Part shown: one piece after another, positions 4,801 to 9,325 of the stretch
Position numbering within the stretch: position 1 is the first letter of the stretch
Layout of the letters: each line of letters begins with the position of its first letter
Assembly (NCBI GenBank): GCA_903932565.1
Contig: CAIZGQ010000331.1
Location: forward strand, 1-9,325
Length of the DNA stretch: 9,325 nt
Source: an uncultured Hyphomicrobiales bacterium
GTDB taxonomy: Bacteria; Pseudomonadota; Alphaproteobacteria; Rhizobiales; Beijerinckiaceae
Direction of reading: 5' to 3'
The notes under the pieces: generated by a model
What the model saw: only the letters and a program-made list of their open reading frames with translations
What the model was told of the DNA's origin: nothing
Databases searched by the model: none
Program-made: the position numbers and the translations under genes

Positions 4801-6622
4801 CCAGGCCGATCTGGCTCATGGGAATACTTTGGTCGCCGGCCTTGGCGGGACGTATGGCTTTGGCACGAGCATCAATTATGGGGACGATAATTCCTCGGCG
4901 ACGGCGATCGACATCACCAACGTCTTTGGGTCAACCGGGCTGAATTTCTTCGGGAACCAGTACACGCATATCTACGTCAACAACAACGGTAACCTGACCT
5001 TCGCAGGGCCAAACTCGACCTACACACCCACGTCGATTGCTGCAGGCACGCTTGCGATTATCGCGCCTTATTGGGCAGATGCTGACACGCGCGGCGCGCA
5101 TACGTCTGACGCACACAACGAAGTCGACTACAGTGTTGATGAGGCCAATGGGGTGTTCACGGCGACGTGGGATTCCGTCGGCTACTATCCTGCGCAATCG
5201 TCGCCGACAAATTCGTTTCAGGTTCAACTGATCAATGAAGGATCGGGAAATTTCGACATCATATTCCGCTACCAGAGCATTGGCTGGACGGCCGGTCAGG
5301 CAAGCGGCGGTGTGAATGGCCTTGGTGGCATCGCAGCACGTGAGGGTTACAATTCCGGCACGCCGGGCCTCACTGAATTTGAACTGCCGGGTTCTGGCGT
5401 TCAGTCATCGGATCTGGCATTGCCGACGACGCTCGGCAACACGGGTGTTGCTGGCGTTGACATCTTTCACGTCGTCAACGGTCTGATCACGTCCAACAGC
5501 GACGTTATTGACGGCGGCCCGGGACAAGACATTCTGACCGGCGGCATTGGACCCGACACCTTCATTTTCCACGCTGGCGAAGCCAATGGCGACACAATCA
5601 CCGATTTCAGCGCAGGGGATGGAGATCGGCTGCTTTTCGTTGGTTATGGAACTGGCGCGACGTTCTCGTCGGTCGACGTGTCCCATTGGGAAGTAAATTA
5701 TGGCGCCAATCAGCACGACATCCTGAATTTCACGAACGCACCGCCAATCCAGGCAGGCGACTATTCCTTCAGTTACTCGCGGATTGACGGCGCATACAAA
5801 TTTCCGACCCTGACTGCCTCCGGTGACCAATTTACGATTCAGTCTACAGCCTCATTACATTCGGGCGACATCTTTCATGAGAATAGTCCCGGAACTGACA
5901 GCACGCTTTCGGTCGGATCGGGCGGTGGGGAAGCGGCTCGTCCATTTGATTTCTCTGGGGTGACAATAAACAACATAGACGACCTGCATCTCGCGTCTGG
6001 CGTGACCATTACGGGCGTGAACACCGATAATTTTAAGGGGTTCACGACAATCGAGTCGTCGGGTAGCGGCGCGTTGGTAACAAGTGATGCTTCGCTTGAT
6101 CTCTCGCATGCTGCTCTGACAAACGTCCATGTGAGCAGCGTTAATTCGAGTGGCACAGCGTTCACGATGGGAAGTTATGCGGCCGCATCACTTATCGGGC
6201 AAAACAGCGCGGGCGGACACGACACGCTGACGTTCACGTCAAGTGCCCGGAGTCCATTGAGTGCGCCTGATGTGGCGTCGCTGTTTGCTCATGATACCTT
6301 TGATTTCATAAAGACGGGCAGCACGATTTATGCCGGGACCTCCGGTGTCGAAATTTCAAACGGTAACGGTGTGTCCAATCTTGTTGGGGGCGCTGGAGGC
6401 GATACGTTTGATTTTAAACCTAACAGTGGCGATCTCACCATCGCTTCATTCGATCTGTTAGCTGATAAACTTCACATTCTCAATGAACCTGATACCGCGT
6501 CGATGCTTCAGGCCAGTCTCACGGATGATGGGACCAATTCGACGTTCCATCTGCAGGATGGTTCGCAGATCACGCTGTTGAATGTTCATGCAGCCGGTCA
6601 TATCGCGGACTTTCTGGCGTGA
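1844..6622 (+). CDS. Large FecR/VCBS/cadherin-like/NIDO/RTX protein exported by type I secretion, probable adhesin
   Basis: A 1592-residue protein without cysteine. Domains in order: a small beta domain at about 38-105 (DLVLSAPDGRRLVVKDYF); a FecR domain at 123-240 (GVANVIRNGVSITLNLGD through HTPVATMGIRGTAVR); a Pro/Ser/Thr-rich linker at 325-425; three VCBS-like repeats at 426-560, 561-701 and 702-836, each ending in a FL..G..L.LTY.I...D strand and a final GTN/GSN; a He_PIG/cadherin-like domain at 837-927 (LPAWLHF, TFSGTP); an RTX block at 930-968; a nidogen-like domain at about 975-1190 (IIAPYWADADTRG); a second RTX block at 1220-1242; an unassigned beta-rich stretch at 1311-1507; and a C-terminal GGAGGDTF plus signal region ending HIADFLA. 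There is no Sec signal peptide, as expected for a type I substrate. The GTG start follows AAAGGA, and the stop overlaps the exporter start (GTGA). RTX repeats bind calcium once outside. A role in adhesion or biofilm is inferred from the domains; no catalytic domain is seen. Confidence 0.93.
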   Translation: MDERSRFTSSSSSLWLHESMDRSDSAHDAASSQLRLQSAHADHIVVQDADLLFNGRYQHHGSDLVLSAPDGRRLVVKDYFLIDHPAALASTAGATLSPDVVRALAGPNAPGQYAQAGAPAQDGQVIGKVVKVTGVANVIRNGVSITLNLGDAVLKGDVVQTARGGALGIGFVDGTAFSLSSSARMVLNDLVFDADGSNNSSMFSLVQGQISFVAGQIAHTGTMQVHTPVATMGIRGTAVRSKVNADNGVTEFSVLREPNGYVSKFDLYDNATGQVLRTVSSDQTTTIVTPNGLSQVTIIEAPKTPDQVQQDANAVRDAFVTFSLTPQPAIGQPNPNDPKNPVPLQTPDPQKDGSLQQHGSNTGSVGSSTDAGTVHVTSNEVPLTQTAVLTNPVLPGSGSSDPTPPTPVPNTLTLPSGPASDHLKDSGVLPATIDLVFSPGSGVLTASASFTFVDTASTFSHTASGTLANIAQLTALGLSASDIAALQAALSAAVVQDSYGRADATGIVSVQLALPTSLVSFLSQGQTLSLTYGIVIDDHQPTTTITHDQTFVITGTNSAPFFDVVSSSASLTERANLTGSLATDSTSGTLAFHDVNLNDTHQATTTLTSVVFLENGTKVDITNSAKAALEPLISVNGIDSTGTGTGSLTWTFAAQDKAFDFLGAGEKLDLTYTIGLADGYQGSATTQVKIEIVGSNDVPVVSSTSTVTGAITEASGTTGSSAPDMASGLITFTDADINDHHLFSSTLTDATLSDGSTLSSDLFTILRSAFTFSGSDNSLTVAGQVNWQFSAADSNFDFLTAGETLTLTYAVGINDGHGGSVSQPVTIVVTGTNDAPSVVHQIQDQSVDSAVPFSYVVPANTFADVDSTGLVYSTSTLPAWLHFNATTHTFSGTPGVNDGGIVPISVFATDPQGASTSDTFNLDIPLTLTGGSGADTLTGGPLNDTISGGLGNDILLGGAGNDTIYGDNYGQYGPAPTARFQLSAVAQADLAHGNTLVAGLGGTYGFGTSINYGDDNSSATAIDITNVFGSTGLNFFGNQYTHIYVNNNGNLTFAGPNSTYTPTSIAAGTLAIIAPYWADADTRGAHTSDAHNEVDYSVDEANGVFTATWDSVGYYPAQSSPTNSFQVQLINEGSGNFDIIFRYQSIGWTAGQASGGVNGLGGIAAREGYNSGTPGLTEFELPGSGVQSSDLALPTTLGNTGVAGVDIFHVVNGLITSNSDVIDGGPGQDILTGGIGPDTFIFHAGEANGDTITDFSAGDGDRLLFVGYGTGATFSSVDVSHWEVNYGANQHDILNFTNAPPIQAGDYSFSYSRIDGAYKFPTLTASGDQFTIQSTASLHSGDIFHENSPGTDSTLSVGSGGGEAARPFDFSGVTINNIDDLHLASGVTITGVNTDNFKGFTTIESSGSGALVTSDASLDLSHAALTNVHVSSVNSSGTAFTMGSYAAASLIGQNSAGGHDTLTFTSSARSPLSAPDVASLFAHDTFDFIKTGSTIYAGTSGVEISNGNGVSNLVGGAGGDTFDFKPNSGDLTIASFDLLADKLHILNEPDTASMLQASLTDDGTNSTFHLQDGSQITLLNVHAAGHIADFLA
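2210..2563 (+). other. FecR domain within the large exported protein
   Basis: Residues 123-240 carry the FecR pattern: a GxV.V.R.G....L..GD opening (VTGVANVIRNGVSITLNLGD), a VQTARGGALGIGFVDGT turn, an L..G...F strand pair (SLVQGQISFVAGQ), and the closing VHTPVATMGIRGTAV, in which VxTPxAxxGxRGT is the family hallmark. In FecR itself this domain works in the periplasm in iron-citrate signalling. In large secreted repeat proteins it occurs without a sigma factor partner, and none is found here. Confidence 0.85.
3119..4351 (+). repeat. Three tandem VCBS-like beta-sandwich repeats
   Basis: Residues 426-836 hold three diverged copies of about 135-141 residues. The most similar part is the C-terminal half of each: GQTLSLTYGIVIDDH (525-539), GEKLDLTYTIGLADG (665-679) and GETLTLTYAVGINDG (802-816), followed by VITGTNSAP, EIVGSNDVP and VVTGTNDAP. 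The copies are spaced 140 and 137 residues apart. VCBS-type repeats are common stalk units in bacterial surface and biofilm proteins. The first copy is the most degenerate. The DNA copies are well diverged, so recent slippage is unlikely. Confidence 0.8.
4631..4747 (+). repeat. RTX (hemolysin-type) calcium-binding nonapeptide block 1
   Basis: Residues 930-968 consist of GGSGADTLT, GGPLNDTIS, GGLGNDILL, GGAGNDTIY and GDN, i.e. four GGxGxDxUx units plus a remnant. Such repeats form a parallel beta roll that folds on binding calcium after export by type I secretion. The second unit (GGPLND) is imperfect. Confidence 0.9.
4766..5413 (+). other. Nidogen-like (NIDO) domain within the large exported protein
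   Basis: Residues from about 975 to 1190 contain the NIDO signature: FGSTGLNFFGNQYTHIYVNN with NGNLTF (first strands), AIIAPYWADADTRG at 1071-1084, then VFTATWDSVGYY and FQVQLINEGSGNFDIIFRYQSI, and GGIAAREGYNSG. NIDO domains are known from animal basement-membrane nidogen and from some large bacterial surface proteins. Here the domain is inserted between two RTX blocks. The boundaries are approximate. Confidence 0.85.
5501..5569 (+). repeat. RTX calcium-binding block 2
   Basis: Residues 1220-1242 read DVIDGGPGQDILTGGIGPDT then FIF, about two RTX units followed by the F-F strand that usually caps an RTX roll. GDTITDFSAGDGDRLLF comes next, as in serralysin-type C-terminal domains. A third, single unit (GGAGGDTFDF, 1515-1524) lies near the C-terminus. 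Confidence 0.85.
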
Positions 6623-8352
6623 CGCCGCGTCCGCACGTGTCCGACGCTCTGCGCTCCTGCCGATCTGCGTTTCTGGGCACCGCACTCCTGAGCGGCATGC
6701 TGAATGTGCTCGCTCTGACGGGCTCGCTTTATATGCTGGAAGTTTACGATCGCGTGCTGCCAAGTCGCAGCGTGCCGACATTGATCGGCCTCGCGATCAT
6801 TGCAGGCATGCTTTACGTGTTTCAGGGCACTCTTGATCTAATCCGCAGCCGCATACTTGCGCGCATTGGTGGCGTTCTGGACGATGCCCTCAATCCACAT
6901 GTGTTCAGCATCATCGCGCGGCTGCCATTGGTCGCAAAGGCGCAGGGAGATGGCCTGCAGCCGCTGCGCGATCTTGATTCCGTGCGTGGATTTCTCTCGG
7001 GACTTGGGCCCTCTGCGCTGTTTGATCTGCCATGGATGCCGCTGTATCTCGTCATCTGTTTTGCATTTCATCCGCTCATCGGCATCACTGCCTCCATTGG
7101 TGCGTTGCTGCTGATTGGTGTGACGATTGTTGCCGAAATCGCCACGCGCAATCCCCAACAGACTGCGACCCAGCTTGCAGGTGCGCGAAACAAACTCGCC
7201 GAGACAGCCCGCCGCAACGCCGAGGTCATTCAGGCGCTCGGCATGTCCGGGCGTATGTTGGGACGCTGGCAGGTTGCAAACGATCGCTATCTCACGGGGC
7301 AAATGCGCGCGGCGGATTCGAGCGGCGGATTTGGGGTCCTGTCGAAAATTTTGCGCCTCGCGTTGCAGTCGGCCGTTCTTGGTGTCGGGGCCTGGCTGGT
7401 CATCAACCAGCAGGCAACGGGTGGGATCATCATCGCCAGTTCCATTCTGACGTCGCGCGCCCTGGCGCCGATTGAAACGGCCATCGTCCATTGGAAATCG
7501 TTTGTCATTGCGCGACAAAGCTGGAGCCGACTCAAAACCTTGTTCGCGCGAATGGCACCTTTGGCGCAGAGGATTTCTCTGCCCGCCCCCATGCGAAGTC
7601 TCACGGTTGAGGGGGTGAGTATCGTGCCGCCGGGGAGCGATCGGGCGAGCGTCGTTGATGTCAGTTTTAAAGTCAGTGCAGGGCATGGCATTGGCATTAT
7701 CGGCCTGAGCGCGTCCGGCAAATCGTCGCTCGCGCGCGTGCTGGTCAATGCGTGGACACCCGCGCGCGGTCGGGTTGAGCTTGATGGCGCAGCCCTGGAA
7801 AACTGGAACGCCGATGAACTTGGCGCGCATATCGGCTATGTGCCCCAGGCCGTTGAGCTACTGTCTGGTACGATTGCTGAAAACATCGCCCGTTTTGATC
7901 CGGAAGCGACATCGTCGGACATCATCGACGCATCGATTGCAGCTGGCGTCCATGATATGATTTTGCGTCTACCGGAGTCGTATGAAACACACGTCAGCGA
8001 CACGGGCGGGGCTTTATCTGCTGGCCAGAAGCAGCGCGTCGCGTTGGCGCGGGCGCTTTATAAAAATCCGTTTCTGGTTGTGTTGGATGAGCCAAATTCC
8101 AATCTTGATGCGGATGGTGAGAAAGCCCTGACGCAGGCGATCCTCGGGATCAGAGCACGTGGTGGGATCGCTATTGTGATCGCGCACCGGCCAAGTGCGA
8201 TTGCAGCTGTCGATCTTGTACTGATGATGGTCGATGGCCGTGTGAAAGCATTCGGGCCCAAGGATGAGGTTCTGCAAAAGGTTCTGGAAGCACCAAGTCG
8301 CCCGGTCACGACTTTGCGCGACCGGAGCGAGGCGAAGAGTTCCACATCATGA
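6619..8352 (+). CDS. Type I secretion system permease/ATPase (PrtD/HasD/AprD family)
   Basis: A 577-residue inner-membrane ABC exporter, the normal length for PrtD-type half-transporters; it acts as a dimer and exports the upstream protein with ATP. The membrane part has helices near 18-42, 52-74, 138-175 and 245-285, and the family hallmark LDSVRGFLSGLG with ALFDLPWMPLYL at 119-144. There is no N-terminal peptidase domain, fitting a C-terminal uncleaved signal. The ATPase shows Walker A GLSASGKS (362-369, K368), Q-loop Q410, signature LSAGQ (466-470), Walker B LVVLDEP with D490 and E491, and H-loop H523; all key residues are intact. The GTG start shares 4 bases (GTGA) with the stop of the substrate gene and has no clear ribosome site of its own, so translation is probably coupled. 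The downstream adaptor overlaps in the same way. Substrate assignment rests on context. Confidence 0.96.
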   Translation: MTPRPHVSDALRSCRSAFLGTALLSGMLNVLALTGSLYMLEVYDRVLPSRSVPTLIGLAIIAGMLYVFQGTLDLIRSRILARIGGVLDDALNPHVFSIIARLPLVAKAQGDGLQPLRDLDSVRGFLSGLGPSALFDLPWMPLYLVICFAFHPLIGITASIGALLLIGVTIVAEIATRNPQQTATQLAGARNKLAETARRNAEVIQALGMSGRMLGRWQVANDRYLTGQMRAADSSGGFGVLSKILRLALQSAVLGVGAWLVINQQATGGIIIASSILTSRALAPIETAIVHWKSFVIARQSWSRLKTLFARMAPLAQRISLPAPMRSLTVEGVSIVPPGSDRASVVDVSFKVSAGHGIGIIGLSASGKSSLARVLVNAWTPARGRVELDGAALENWNADELGAHIGYVPQAVELLSGTIAENIARFDPEATSSDIIDASIAAGVHDMILRLPESYETHVSDTGGALSAGQKQRVALARALYKNPFLVVLDEPNSNLDADGEKALTQAILGIRARGGIAIVIAHRPSAIAAVDLVLMMVDGRVKAFGPKDEVLQKVLEAPSRPVTTLRDRSEAKSSTS

Positions 8353-9325
8353 TGCAAAACAATCGGTCCTTACGATTGCATCTTACGGTCGGCATTGCGC
8401 TGGTTGCTTTGTTGTCGCTGGGAATTGGCGGCTGGGCCGCCACCCAACAGATTTCGGGCGCACTCATTGCAGCTGGCCAGCTTGTCGTCGATTCCAATGT
8501 GAAAAAAATCCAACATCCCAACGGTGGCGTGATTGGCGATATTAATGTCAACGAGGGTGACCGGGTTAAAGCCGGTGACTTGTTGGTCAAGCTGGATGAC
8601 ACTGTGACCCGTGCCAATCTGGCGATTGTGGTGAGCAATCTCGATGAGCTGATGGCTCGTCAAGCACGCCTTGAAGCCGAGCGCGACAACAAAAATGAGA
8701 TTGCGTTTCCCGTTGCACTGACAGATCGAGGCAGCGATCCTGTCGTGATGCGCCTGCTGGATGCGGAAACAAATCTGTTTTTCTTGCGGCGTAACGCACG
8801 GGCCGGGCAAAAATCCCAGCTTGGTGAGCGCATTCTTCAGCTGCAGCAAGAGGGTGACGGCCTGGCCAAACAAATCGTCGCCAAGCAGAAAGAAGCAACG
8901 CTCATCAGCAGCGAGTTAAAGGGTGTTGAAGATCTGTATCGTAAGCAATTGATTCAGATTCAGCGGTTGACGGCGCTGCAACGCGACGCCGTTCGGATTG
9001 ATGGCGAACTGGGACAATTGGTGAGCGGTGCTGCGCAGACGCGCGGCAAGATCGCCGAAACCAATCTGCAGATTATCCAAATTGACCAGGATTTGCGGAG
9101 TGATGTTGCCAAAGAGCTTGGCGACATTCGCGGAAAAGTGTCCGAACTTGTCGAGCGTCGCATTGCGGCGGAGGACCAGCTGCGTCGGATCGATATTCGC
9201 GCGCCATTGGCAGGGACCGTGCACCAGATGTCAGTTCATACGATCGGTGGTGTTGTTGCGCCCGGTGATGTGCTGATGTTGATCGTCCCTGAAGCTGACA
9301 ATCTTACTGCCGAAGCCAAGGTCAA
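8349..9325 (+). CDS. HlyD/PrtE-family type I secretion periplasmic adaptor (membrane fusion protein), C-terminus cut by window
   Basis: The first 325 residues are present; the family is usually about 430-440 long, so roughly 110 residues lie beyond the edge. ATG at 8349 overlaps the exporter stop as ATGA, and a second ATG follows immediately. Residues 9-30 form the single inner-membrane anchor (HLTVGIALVALLSLGIGG). Residues 52-84 (KKIQHPNGGVIGDI, NVNEGDRVKAGDLLVKLDD) are the first half of the lipoyl-like domain. Residues from about 95 to 280 are a long, Gln- and Lys/Arg-rich helical hairpin that would span the periplasm. Residues 281-312 (IDIRAPLAGTVHQMSV, VVAPGDVLMLIVP) complete the lipoyl-like domain and begin the beta-barrel part. 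The protein should link the ABC exporter to a TolC-like outer membrane channel, which is not in this window. The order substrate, ABC, adaptor agrees with one co-transcribed unit. Confidence 0.95.
   Translation, partial: MMQNNRSLRLHLTVGIALVALLSLGIGGWAATQQISGALIAAGQLVVDSNVKKIQHPNGGVIGDINVNEGDRVKAGDLLVKLDDTVTRANLAIVVSNLDELMARQARLEAERDNKNEIAFPVALTDRGSDPVVMRLLDAETNLFFLRRNARAGQKSQLGERILQLQQEGDGLAKQIVAKQKEATLISSELKGVEDLYRKQLIQIQRLTALQRDAVRIDGELGQLVSGAAQTRGKIAETNLQIIQIDQDLRSDVAKELGDIRGKVSELVERRIAAEDQLRRIDIRAPLAGTVHQMSVHTIGGVVAPGDVLMLIVPEADNLTAEAKV

Noticed and set aside
6838..7830. 330-codon open frame on the minus strand
   Set aside because: It lies wholly opposite the ABC exporter gene, whose motifs are intact. 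Its translation is Arg-, Gln- and Asn-rich with no recognisable domain, typical of an antisense shadow.
1..9325. CRISPR array, tRNA, rRNA, insertion sequence or prophage signals
   Set aside because: Reading both strands by eye showed no regularly spaced direct repeats, tRNA-like cloverleaf, transposase or integrase motif.

Overview
The window is moderately GC-rich bacterial DNA, most likely from an alphaproteobacterium and perhaps a member of the Hyphomicrobiales. That placement is inferred from the protein types: a FecR-domain protein with VCBS and RTX repeats beside a PrtD-type exporter, and the style of the SDR and LLM enzymes. No rRNA or other phylogenetic marker is present, so the assignment is tentative. 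No tRNA, rRNA, insertion sequence, integrase or CRISPR array was seen.

Left part (1-1084, minus strand): two metabolic genes point leftward. At the edge is the first 52 codons of a luciferase-like (LLM class) flavin-dependent oxidoreductase. Upstream of it is a complete short-chain dehydrogenase/reductase that resembles the peroxisomal 2,4-dienoyl-CoA reductase branch and lacks the usual catalytic tyrosine. The 134-base gap between them carries an 18-base tandem duplication and a perfect 8-bp hairpin just after the SDR stop codon.

Middle (1085-1843): a 759-base gap separates the leftward SDR from the rightward operon. I find no convincing gene in it. It is dense in perfect inverted repeats, including three consecutive hairpins at 1410-1475, and has a plausible sigma70-like promoter about 80 bases before the next gene.

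Right part (1844-9325, plus strand): a type I secretion operon. It begins with a 1592-residue exported protein without cysteine, built as: N-terminal beta domain, FecR domain, linker, three VCBS-like repeats, a cadherin-like (He_PIG) domain, a short RTX block, a nidogen-like (NIDO) domain, a second RTX block, about 200 unassigned residues, and a C-terminal RTX/T1SS signal region. It overlaps by 4 bases (GTGA) a 577-residue PrtD/HasD-type ABC exporter, which overlaps by 4 bases (ATGA) a HlyD/PrtE-type periplasmic adaptor that runs off the window. The exporter and adaptor, together with a TolC-like outer membrane protein not seen here, would carry the large protein to the cell surface or medium. 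It probably acts there as a calcium-dependent adhesin or matrix protein. The most unusual points are the domain combination of this protein, the tight translational coupling of a substrate to its own exporter, and the structured non-coding leader region.
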